DNA of 64,000 nucleotides from Bacteroides sp. 214 (lineage in GTDB: Bacteria > Bacteroidota > Bacteroidia > Bacteroidales > Bacteroidaceae). The number at the start of each line of letters is the position of its first letter. Position 1 is the first letter of the stretch. Below the pieces are notes generated by a model. It ran no database searches and was not told the DNA's origin. It worked only from the letters and a program-made list of their open reading frames with translations. Positions 52,068 to 59,645 of this stretch are shown here, piece by piece. The translations under genes and the position numbers were made by a program. Location of the stretch: positions 1 through 64,000 of the forward strand of contig NZ_QVML01000010.1 in assembly GCF_010501015.1 (NCBI RefSeq), in the 5' to 3' direction.

Positions 52068-53300
52068 ATGAAGACAATTCTTATGTACGCATTAGCCTTT
52101 GCGTTATCTACACCACTGGTAGCCTCATCGTGTGTGCAGGCAGAAAATGAAAAGACTATTAAGGTAGAAGTCTGCAATGATTGGACAAAGCCTAAAACAG
52201 ATGAACCTGTAGTTATTAAATTACAAGATCTTAATTTGAACTTCCAAGTAAAATCGGCAACTGTATGGGAAGGGAACAATGAAATTCCATCTCAACTTGA
52301 CGACTTAAACAATGACCTCAAAGCAGATGAAGTCGTTTTCCTAACAGACGTTGCGGCAGGAAGTAAGAAAGAATTTAAGATTGTACTCTCCGCTACCAAA
52401 AGCACCGTAAAAAAAGAATACCCCACACGCGTATATGCCGAGCTATTGGTTAGCGACAAACGCGGAAAGCATGTACCTGTACAAGCTGTCACCATACCCG
52501 GCACAAGCAACATCTACAATCAAATGCACCACCATGGTCCTGCTATGGAGTCAGAACTAGTAGCTTACCGTGTTTACTTCGATCAAAAACAAACCATTGA
52601 CCCATATGGCAAGTTTAATAAAGGTTTTGAAATACAAGAATCGCAGTTTTATCCTACCGACGAACAGCTAGCCCGAGGGTTTGGAGACGATGTACTGTTG
52701 GTAGGTGGTAGCGCAGGGTTAGGTGCCTTTAAAGGATGGAACGGGGAAAAAGCGACTCATATAGAGCCAGTGCTTAATCGTACTTCGCGTATGATTGCTT
52801 ACGGGCCTATTCGCGCCATTGCCGAGAGTGCTGTAACCGAATGGAACTATCAGAACGATGAGTTGAATATGATAAACCGCTATATTCTTTATGGTGGACA
52901 TCGCGACTTAAGAATAGAAACCTATTTCGACCAACCACTGAAAGATAAAGTATTCGCTACCGGTGTTATCAATATTGTAAACTCCGAGCATTCTTCGGAT
53001 GGAGAAGGTTTAGTAGGTTGCTGGGGTACACATTGGCCGGTAAACGACACTATTAAATATGCCAAAGAAACCGTAGGACTTGCCACGTATATTCCCAAAA
53101 AGTATGTGGGCGAAGAAGTGAAAGATAAAGTGAATTATCTCTATACGATGAAAGCAGATGGAGAACAATCACTATATCACTACACGAACTTTACTTCCAT
53201 GAAGGAGACCTTTGGTTATAAAACACCCGAAGCATGGTTTGCTTACATCCGTGAATGGAAGGAAGAACTGGAACATCCGGTAAGGGTAACTATAAAGTAA
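52068..53300 (+). CDS. DUF4861-family lipoprotein
   Basis: 410 residues, lipobox VASSC (Cys22). The DUF4861 family is a beta-sandwich protein common in Bacteroidetes pectin loci; its biochemical role is not established to my knowledge. Visible features: NDWTKPKTDEPVVIKLQDL at the start, MHHHGPAMESELVAYRVYF, and EWNYQNDELNMINRYILYGG. The conserved His/Glu cluster MHHHGPAMESE and the WGTHWP motif are good candidates for an active site, which would make it an enzyme such as a lyase or esterase acting on pectin. Follows GH28; terminator at 53331. Confidence 0.85.
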   Translation: MKTILMYALAFALSTPLVASSCVQAENEKTIKVEVCNDWTKPKTDEPVVIKLQDLNLNFQVKSATVWEGNNEIPSQLDDLNNDLKADEVVFLTDVAAGSKKEFKIVLSATKSTVKKEYPTRVYAELLVSDKRGKHVPVQAVTIPGTSNIYNQMHHHGPAMESELVAYRVYFDQKQTIDPYGKFNKGFEIQESQFYPTDEQLARGFGDDVLLVGGSAGLGAFKGWNGEKATHIEPVLNRTSRMIAYGPIRAIAESAVTEWNYQNDELNMINRYILYGGHRDLRIETYFDQPLKDKVFATGVINIVNSEHSSDGEGLVGCWGTHWPVNDTIKYAKETVGLATYIPKKYVGEEVKDKVNYLYTMKADGEQSLYHYTNFTSMKETFGYKTPEAWFAYIREWKEELEHPVRVTIK

Positions 53301-53330
53301 TAAATACAATCTAAGAGATAACAAGAATTA

Positions 53331-53363
53331 TCCCAAGAGGTTTTTTCCTCTTGGGATTTTTTT
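53331..53363 (+). terminator. Terminator of the DUF4861 gene
   Basis: TCCCAAGAGG pairs with CCTCTTGGGA around six T, followed by a T-run. Confidence 0.9.
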
Positions 53364-53504
53364 GTTGTAATAGGTAAGACATCGTTATCCGATTCTCTTG
53401 GAGCATAACACATAAGTCAACACTTATGACTTTTCGTTTGAAGTAAGATGCAAAAAAATCTCAGTGCTTTTTGCATCAAAATTCACTGAGAAAATTCAAA
53501 AATA

Positions 53505-53548
53505 CAGTCAGAAATGAGACAAAAAACAGTCAGAAATTTCGGCTTAAG
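53505..53548. repeat. Two-unit 22-bp repeat, CAGTCAGAA family
   Basis: CAGTCAGAAAT starts at 53505 and 53527, 22 bp apart; a degraded unit (CACTGAGAAAAT) begins at 53484. Same core as the array at 28914. Confidence 0.85.
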
Positions 53549-53623
53549 TCAAAATCTTTGTTGGTATCCCTGTTTACGCAATCTGTTTTCAAAGTAATAA
53601 ATGGATCAAGTTAAATAGTATAG

Positions 53624-53711
53624 GCGTGTGCTCCAAATACTTGGCGCGTCAAGTATAAAGAGTACACGCGTCAAGTATAAAGAGTTGACGCGTCAAGTAT
53701 TTGGGGCTGAA
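53624..53711. repeat. 22-bp tandem array, GCGTCAAGTAT family, with inverted outer units
   Basis: GCGT starts at 53624, 53646, 53668 and 53690. The second to fourth units read GCGTCAAGTAT; the first (CCAAATACTTGGCGC) is the inverse of the last (GCGTCAAGTATTTGG), so the array is bounded by an inverted repeat. The junction TTGACGCGTCAA is a perfect palindrome. Confidence 0.93.
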
Positions 53712-53835
53712 ATACCCCTCTCAGAAGCGTCTTAGCGCAACGTTGTTTTTTTTGGAAATAAGCAGAAATGTAAAGGGAAGACAAGCATTAACAAAGGTTT
53801 CTACTTGAGTCGAAATTTCTGAGCTTAAAATCACA

Positions 53836-53883
53836 AAACTTCTTAAGTGCAGTCCCTTACAGGAGCTGCTACTTAAGAAGTTT
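53836..53883 (-). terminator. Hairpin after the GH43 gene, likely terminator
   Basis: AAACTTCTTAAGT (53836-53848) and ACTTAAGAAGTTT (53871-53883) form a 13-bp stem, extended by GCAG/CTGC. On the - strand it lies 26 bp past the GH43 stop and is followed by only a weak T-run. Confidence 0.65.
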
Positions 53884-53908
53884 CATTCTTTATATAGTCG
53901 TGTTCGTG

Positions 53909-55573
53909 TTATTTCGTAATACGGAACCAATCCACTTCGACCCAGCCACCATCGTTAATAACGATACCGGGACGTGTACAGAATGTTCCTAGCTTAGCAC
54001 CAATCCATTTTCCTTCTTTAGCTGGGAATTTACTACCCATTGCTGTATATTTTTTACCATCAAGGCTATAACTGAAATCGCACATTACGATTTGATCCCA
54101 TCCACCTTCGGCATGTGCTTTTTTACCACCATCCGATGTAAATTTAACGCGCAAGTAGATAGTTTGATCTTTCAAAGGAAGTTGTGCGTTCACTTTTTCC
54201 GTACCACCTCTATCTGCTTTTAAGCATTCGAGTTGTGAAAGAATAATTCCTTCTGAAGTGTTTTCAAGAATTAATCCGGCATAATCCAACCCCATTACAA
54301 CGAGCCCTGTACGTTCACCGGTATATTTGTTGGTAGGCTTAAATGTCAACTTAATGGTTGCGGTAAAGTTTTCTGCCGGTGTTTTTTGTAACAATAAGTT
54401 AGAAACATCCCAAAGGCTCTTGTAGTTTTCAGGAACCGGATATGAATAAAGACGAGCAAAACCTTTATCGCCAGCAAAGTACGCCCATTTTTCATTATAG
54501 TTCGCATGCCATTGCCACTGTGGAGAAAGCGTAAATCCGTCAAACTCATCGCTTTCTTGTGGTGTAGTAATAGGATATGTTTTTCCTACGTTTGGCTTTT
54601 TATAGGTCTTTACAGGTTCTCCTGTACCATCTCCATCTTTATCAACACCCATAACTGGCCAATCGTTAACCCATTTCATTGGTTGTAGATGCACGATACG
54701 TCCATAAGCGCCCACATCTTGGAAGTGGAAGAACCAATCCTCTCCTGTTGGGGTATCAACCCATGCTCCTTGGTGAGGACCATTTACATTAGTTTTGCCT
54801 TGCGCTAATGAAATATGCTCTTCGTAAGGACCATATATGTTTTTAGAACGTAGAGTAAGCTGCCAACCTGTTGGCACACCTCCTGCAGGAGCAAAAATAT
54901 AGTAATATCCGTTGCGCTTGTAGAACTTAGGACCTTCTATAGTTTCATGGTTGTCGTGTCCATCGAAAATGATGCGTGATGGAGCGATAGCTTTGTCGGC
55001 TCCCGGTGTTAATTCGCAGATAGCGATAACACTCTTCAATCCGGCACGGCTTCCTGCGTACGCGTGTACCATATATACTTTACCATCTTCATCCCAAAGA
55101 GGAGATGTATCAATAATTCCTTTTCCAGGTTTTACGAGTACTGGTTCGCTCCACGGTCCTTTTGCATCTTTAGCTTTTACCATGAAAGCTCCCTGATCGG
55201 GATCACCCCAGAAAATATAAAACTCTCCATTGTGGTGACGGATACAAGGTGCCCACACACGATTTCCATGTTCGGGAGCTGTATCGGTTACCGGTGGCAA
55301 AGCATGAGGAACGGCAGCACCAATGATTGTCCAGTTCACCATATCTTTGGAATGTAGTATCTGCAACGCGGGCAAACAACCAAAGCTAGAGGAGGTCATA
55401 TAATAATCATCGCCTACACGACATGCGTCAGGGTCTGAATAATCTGCATAAAGAATAGGATTTTTGTAGGTTCCGTTGCCATTGTCGGCTACCCACACTT
55501 CTGATTTGTAATTTTGTTGCGCCGACACCGCACAGGCGATGAACAAAGCAAAGATAAATAACTTATTTTTCAT
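53909..55573 (-). CDS. GH43 beta-xylosidase/alpha-arabinofuranosidase
   Basis: 554 residues with a Sec signal (FIACAVSAQQ). Five-bladed propeller with catalytic base Asp in ADYSDPDACR, pKa-modulating Asp in DTSPLWDEDGKV and acid Glu in IEGPKFYKRNGYYYIF. The C-terminal 200 residues form the beta-sandwich common to xylosidase-type GH43 proteins (YTGERTGLVVMGLDYAG). It removes xylose or arabinose from pectic or xylan oligomers; substrate undecided. Its promoter region holds two G-rich direct repeats (55635-55667). Confidence 0.93.
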   Translation of the reverse strand: MKNKLFIFALFIACAVSAQQNYKSEVWVADNGNGTYKNPILYADYSDPDACRVGDDYYMTSSSFGCLPALQILHSKDMVNWTIIGAAVPHALPPVTDTAPEHGNRVWAPCIRHHNGEFYIFWGDPDQGAFMVKAKDAKGPWSEPVLVKPGKGIIDTSPLWDEDGKVYMVHAYAGSRAGLKSVIAICELTPGADKAIAPSRIIFDGHDNHETIEGPKFYKRNGYYYIFAPAGGVPTGWQLTLRSKNIYGPYEEHISLAQGKTNVNGPHQGAWVDTPTGEDWFFHFQDVGAYGRIVHLQPMKWVNDWPVMGVDKDGDGTGEPVKTYKKPNVGKTYPITTPQESDEFDGFTLSPQWQWHANYNEKWAYFAGDKGFARLYSYPVPENYKSLWDVSNLLLQKTPAENFTATIKLTFKPTNKYTGERTGLVVMGLDYAGLILENTSEGIILSQLECLKADRGGTEKVNAQLPLKDQTIYLRVKFTSDGGKKAHAEGGWDQIVMCDFSYSLDGKKYTAMGSKFPAKEGKWIGAKLGTFCTRPGIVINDGGWVEVDWFRITK

Positions 55574-55606
55574 GGTAAATCAATTATAAGATGGTTTGTC
55601 AGTTGA

Positions 55607-55614
55607 CAAAGGTA
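55607..55614 (-). promoter_or_regulatory. -7 box for GH43
   Basis: TACCTTTG on the - strand, 34 bp before the start. Confidence 0.6.
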
Positions 55615-55634
55615 AAAGAAAAGGAGAAAACCCA

Positions 55635-55667
55635 AGGGGGAATAATGGGGATAAGAGGGGGAATAAT
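55635..55667. promoter_or_regulatory. Two AGGGGGAATAAT direct repeats 21 bp apart upstream of GH43
   Basis: AGGGGGAATAAT at 55635-55646 and again at 55656-55667, starts 21 bp apart, just upstream of the GH43 -7 box. The second is followed by TGG, making GGAATAATTGGT, which recurs at 57238-57249 in the promoter region of the transporter. Probably a regulator binding site. Confidence 0.55.
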
Positions 55668-55672
55668 TGGTA

Positions 55673-55700
55673 AAAAGGTACCCCATACGGAGCACCTTTT
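55673..55700 (-). terminator. Terminator of the hexuronate transporter
   Basis: AAAAGGT and ACCTTTT with GC pairs inside; the T-run follows on the - strand. Confidence 0.7.
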
Positions 55701-55726
55701 CTCAATTAATATTTTATAGACTAAGA

Positions 55727-57163
55727 TTATACTTTAATCGGGCTATATTTAGGAACCAATGATTTCATCACAGTCCAGCCAATCAGGTAAGCCACAGCAC
55801 AAACGCAGAATATAATGAAATATCCGGCAGGTTTACCTTGGAAACCTAAGAATACCATTTGTGTAGCTTCGGCATGGTCGAACAAGCTACCTGCAGATGT
55901 TTGAAGCAGTGCCGAACCGATACCACCTGCCATACCACCGATACCTGTAATGGTAGCAATAGCACTTTTGGGGAACATATCGCCAACGGTAGAGAAGATG
56001 TTGGCCGACCAAGATTGGTGAGCAGCACCGGCAATACCGATAAGGATGGTTGGGAACCAAGGAGAGATGCTACCCATTGGTTGGGCAAACAATACTACCA
56101 ACGGGAAGAATGCAAAAATCAACATGGCACGCATACGGGCAGCGTAAGCATCCATACCTGTTTTCTTCATAATGATAGAAGGTAACTTACCACCATAGAT
56201 TGAAAGCATTGTGATAGCATATAGTGTAAAGATCAATCCCATACCCAAACCTTCGGAAGTCTTAATACCAAACTGAGCCGAGATATAAGGAGGGAACCAG
56301 AACAGGAAGAACCACCATACGCCGTCAGTCATAAATTTACCGAAAGCAAAAGACCAGGTTTGTTTGAAACCAAGACACTCAAGGAAGGTAAGTTTTCTTT
56401 CTTCTTTTACTTCTTCTTTTTCATCAGCTTCTTCTTCATCTTGTTCGATGTAAGCTAACTCAGCAGCATTTACACGTTTGCTATTGCGTGGAGCATCGTA
56501 CATAAACACCCAGAATCCCATCCAAACAAAACCTAAAGCACCAATAATGATAAACGCCATTTCCCAACCGAAGAACTTAGCCAAAGGAGGAATAGTAAGC
56601 GGAGCAATCAAAGCACCAATCGATGCACCTGTATTAAATAAAGATGTTGCAAAAGCACGGTCTTTCTTAGGGAAATATTCGGCAGTAACCTTAATGGCTG
56701 CAGGGAAGTTACCTGCCTCACCAAGTGCCAAAACACAACGCGAAACCAAGAAACACCACATACCCACAGTAGCGATAACAACCGTTACATCGCCCGTAGC
56801 CTGAATCATAGCTTCTTTATCGGCTAAACCAGTCCAAAGTTCAGTAATAACACCGCAACCGGCATGCATACACGCACCGAGCGACCATATACCAATAGCC
56901 CAAAGGAAACCTTTTTTACTGCCCATCCAGTCTACAAAGCGACCAGCGAAAAGCATACTACCTGCATAGAACAGAGAGAAAATACCGGTAATGATACCGT
57001 AGTGTGTGTCGTTCCAATGAAACTCGGGTTGAATGAACTCCGCGTAGGTCAACGATAAAACCTGACGGTCGAGATAGTTAATAGTAGTTGCGAAAAATAA
57101 CATAGAGCAGATAACCCACCTGTAGTTTGTCATTTTTCCTGTTGCATTTTGTAATGTACTCAT
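55727..57163 (-). CDS. MFS hexuronate transporter (ExuT-like)
   Basis: 478 residues, about 12 membrane segments. Begins MTNYRWVICSMLFFATTINY then LDRQVLSLTYAEF, typical of the anion:cation symporter/ExuT group that imports galacturonate and glucuronate. A long acidic loop (about residues 245-265) separates the two halves; an MFS signature lies in GRFVDWMGSKKGF. The pectin context (GH105, CE8, GH43) supports galacturonate as substrate. Divergent from the GH105 operon; -7 box TATATTTG at 57207-57214. Confidence 0.88.
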   Translation of the reverse strand: MSTLQNATGKMTNYRWVICSMLFFATTINYLDRQVLSLTYAEFIQPEFHWNDTHYGIITGIFSLFYAGSMLFAGRFVDWMGSKKGFLWAIGIWSLGACMHAGCGVITELWTGLADKEAMIQATGDVTVVIATVGMWCFLVSRCVLALGEAGNFPAAIKVTAEYFPKKDRAFATSLFNTGASIGALIAPLTIPPLAKFFGWEMAFIIIGALGFVWMGFWVFMYDAPRNSKRVNAAELAYIEQDEEEADEKEEVKEERKLTFLECLGFKQTWSFAFGKFMTDGVWWFFLFWFPPYISAQFGIKTSEGLGMGLIFTLYAITMLSIYGGKLPSIIMKKTGMDAYAARMRAMLIFAFFPLVVLFAQPMGSISPWFPTILIGIAGAAHQSWSANIFSTVGDMFPKSAIATITGIGGMAGGIGSALLQTSAGSLFDHAEATQMVFLGFQGKPAGYFIIFCVCAVAYLIGWTVMKSLVPKYSPIKV

Positions 57164-57206
57164 GATATTATGTTTAAAATATAATTATATGCACTTTATA
57201 CGCCTG

Positions 57207-57214
57207 CAAATATA
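57207..57214 (-). promoter_or_regulatory. -7 box for the hexuronate transporter
   Basis: TATATTTG on the - strand, 44 bp before the start. Confidence 0.65.
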
Positions 57215-57237
57215 AAAGTTGCAAGGAAAATAAAATT

Positions 57238-57249
57238 GGAATAATTGGT
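57238..57249. promoter_or_regulatory. GGAATAATTGGT motif in the divergent transporter/GH105 promoter region
   Basis: An exact 12-bp match to 55660-55671 upstream of GH43. AATTG recurs 21 bp downstream at 57264. The site lies between two divergent uronate genes and could control both. Confidence 0.45.
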
Positions 57250-57396
57250 CATACTATAAGATTAATTGACCGCTTATTTCAAAAAGCTCACGCAAAACTA
57301 ATAAAAAAAGCCACAAAAACTATTGTTTACGTACACGAAAAATAAAAATTCCACTTTTTATAACGAAAACTACACAAAACTTCCTGTAAGGAAAAC

Positions 57397-57404
57397 TATT
57401 TTTG
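57397..57404 (+). promoter_or_regulatory. -7 box for the GH105-CE8-CE12/CE8 operon
   Basis: TATTTTTG, 54 bp before the GH105 start. Confidence 0.6.
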
Positions 57405-57457
57405 TACTTTCTGGAAATACAGACAATAAGAAACCATAAAAAACATATAAGAAAACA

Positions 57458-58669
57458 ATGATGAAAAAATTAGTAAAGCAATTGATATTGCCGGGAGTAT
57501 TGGCGATTTCTATGACAGCAATGGCGCAACAAGTAGACAAGAACCAACCTTGGTCGGTAAGAATGGTAGAATCGGAAATGATTCGTTGCCCCGAAGCATG
57601 GCAACTCGACTTTCAACCTCGCCTGAAATGGGACTACTGTCACGGATTAGAGTTACAAGCTATGCTTGATGTATACGACGCTTACGGTGATCAACGTATT
57701 TTTGATTATGCCTTGGCGTATGCCGACACCATGATTCATGCCGATGGAAGCATTGAAGCCTACAAACTGGAAGAGTACAACATCGACCGTGTAAATACCG
57801 GCAAAGTATTATTCCGCTTCTATGAGCAAACAAAAGAAGAAAGATACCGCAAAGCTATCGACTTGCTGAGATCTCAGTTGGATACACATCCGCGCAACGA
57901 AGATGGAGGATTTTGGCATAAGCAGGTTTATCCGAATCAAATGTGGTTGGACGGACTATATATGGGTGCGCCTTTCTATGCCGAATATGCCTATCGTAAC
58001 AGTCGCCCACAGGACTATGCCGACGTTATCAAACAGTTTGTACTTGCAGCCAAACACACTTACGACCCCACCAACGGATTGTATCGCCATGCGTGTGATG
58101 TAAAGCGTCAAGAGCGTTGGGCAGACAAGAACACCGGACAATCGGCACACAGTTGGGGACGTGCTATGGGATGGTATGCCATGGCATTAGTAGATGTGCT
58201 TGATTTTCTGCCGAAACACGAACCGGGACGCGAAGAGGTGTTGAAAATACTCAATAACGTAGCTGTACAAATAAAAAGATTGCAACATCCCGAAGCCGGC
58301 GTGTGGTATCAGGTGCTCGACAAAAGTGGTGAACCGGGTAACTACCTGGAATCTACTTGCTCTACTATGTTTACTTACGCGCTTTTCAAAGCTGTTCGCA
58401 TGGAGTATATCGACAAATCATACTTAGATGTAGCCATTAAGGGTTACGAAGGAATTCTAAAAACATTTATAGAAGTAGGCGAAAATGGTGTAGTGGAAAT
58501 TACAAATTGCTGTGCCGTAGCCGGACTTGGCGGTAAAGTATACCGTTCGGGAAGCTATGAGTATTACCTCAGCGAACCTATCCGCAACAATGACCCCAAA
58601 GCTGTAGGTCCATTTATAATGGCAAGTTTGGAGTGGGAAAGATTACAACGTTTCGGTTGCTTTAAATAA
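57458..58669 (+). CDS. GH105 unsaturated uronyl hydrolase
   Basis: 403 residues with a signal peptide (ISMTAMAQQ). GH105 motifs WLDGLYMGAPFYAEYA and WGRAMGWYAMALVDVLDF match the protein at 6125, its closest relative in the window. Removes unsaturated galacturonate from pectin lyase or pectate lyase products. The next gene starts 5 bp after its stop, so this is the first gene of a tight operon. Two start Met are possible (57458 or 57461); the choice does not affect the product. Confidence 0.93.
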   Translation: MMKKLVKQLILPGVLAISMTAMAQQVDKNQPWSVRMVESEMIRCPEAWQLDFQPRLKWDYCHGLELQAMLDVYDAYGDQRIFDYALAYADTMIHADGSIEAYKLEEYNIDRVNTGKVLFRFYEQTKEERYRKAIDLLRSQLDTHPRNEDGGFWHKQVYPNQMWLDGLYMGAPFYAEYAYRNSRPQDYADVIKQFVLAAKHTYDPTNGLYRHACDVKRQERWADKNTGQSAHSWGRAMGWYAMALVDVLDFLPKHEPGREEVLKILNNVAVQIKRLQHPEAGVWYQVLDKSGEPGNYLESTCSTMFTYALFKAVRMEYIDKSYLDVAIKGYEGILKTFIEVGENGVVEITNCCAVAGLGGKVYRSGSYEYYLSEPIRNNDPKAVGPFIMASLEWERLQRFGCFK

Positions 58670-58674
58670 GAACA

Positions 58675-59625
58675 ATGATGAAAAAGCTCTTTTTATTATC
58701 CTTAGTAGCCTTGCTGACCAGCGGTTTGCAAGCACAACAAGATGGACGAGATACGATTGTTATAGCTCGTGATGGTACTGGTAAATATCGTAACATTGCA
58801 GATGCTTTTGATGAAGTACGCGCCTACATGGAATACACCCGTGTAATTTACATCAAGAACGGCACCTACAAAGAAAAAATCGTTGTTCCTGCCTGGTTTA
58901 AGAATGTTCATTTCGTTGGCGAGAGTGCCGAGAAAACAATTATTACATACGACGACCATGCCAACATCAACAAAATGGGAACTTTCCGCACTTACACCGT
59001 AAAGGTAGACGGAAACAATATCGTATTTAAGAATCTCACGATAGAAAACAATGCGCCCCAAATGGGACAAGCAGTAGCTCTGCACACTCAAGGCGACAAA
59101 CTGGTATTCGTCAACTGCCGCATACTCGGTAATCAAGATACTATATTTACCGGAGGAGAAGGCACAAGCCTCTTCTTTCGCAATTGTTACATCGATGGTA
59201 CCACCGACTTTATCTTTGGTGGGGCAACAGCCTATTTTCAGGATTGCACCATTCACAGCAAGCGCAACTCGTACATAACTGCTGCTTCTACCCCTAAACA
59301 TATTACTTACGGATATGTATTCAACAACTGTACACTTACCGCCAATGCAGATATAGACAGAGTACATTTAGGTCGCCCATGGAGACCATACGCAGCTACC
59401 GTATTCTTGAATTGCCAAATGGGGAGCCACATACTTCCAATAGGTTGGCACAACTGGGGCAAGCCAGACAATGAAAAGACCGCCCGCTATGCCGAATACA
59501 ACAGTATCGGTGAAGGAGCTGCTCCAAAAGCACGTGTAGCATGGTCAAAACAACTACCCAAGAAAGAGGCAGACAGCTATACCATTGAAAATGTATTGGG
59601 TAACGAAGATTGGTGGAAGCAATAA
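58675..59625 (+). CDS. CE8 pectin methylesterase
   Basis: 316 residues with a signal peptide (SGLQAQQ). The CE8 beta-helix carries the catalytic pair: LGNQDTIFT and DGTTDFIFG, and the conserved Arg in LGRPWRPY. Removes methyl groups from homogalacturonan so that lyases and polygalacturonases can act. Second gene of the operon; it is a single-domain paralog of the CE8 half of the next protein. Confidence 0.94.
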   Translation: MMKKLFLLSLVALLTSGLQAQQDGRDTIVIARDGTGKYRNIADAFDEVRAYMEYTRVIYIKNGTYKEKIVVPAWFKNVHFVGESAEKTIITYDDHANINKMGTFRTYTVKVDGNNIVFKNLTIENNAPQMGQAVALHTQGDKLVFVNCRILGNQDTIFTGGEGTSLFFRNCYIDGTTDFIFGGATAYFQDCTIHSKRNSYITAASTPKHITYGYVFNNCTLTANADIDRVHLGRPWRPYAATVFLNCQMGSHILPIGWHNWGKPDNEKTARYAEYNSIGEGAAPKARVAWSKQLPKKEADSYTIENVLGNEDWWKQ

Positions 59626-59645
59626 ACAAAAAAGGATATAGAATA

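Larger units (their letters stand above)
53301..53908. other. Repeat-rich gap between convergent DUF4861 and GH43 genes
   Basis: No gene seen. In order: terminator (53331-53363), a CATAAGT/ACTTATG dyad near 53410, the CAGTCAGAA pair (53505-53548), the GCGTCAAGTAT array (53624-53711) and a long hairpin before GH43 (53836-53883). Confidence 0.7.
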
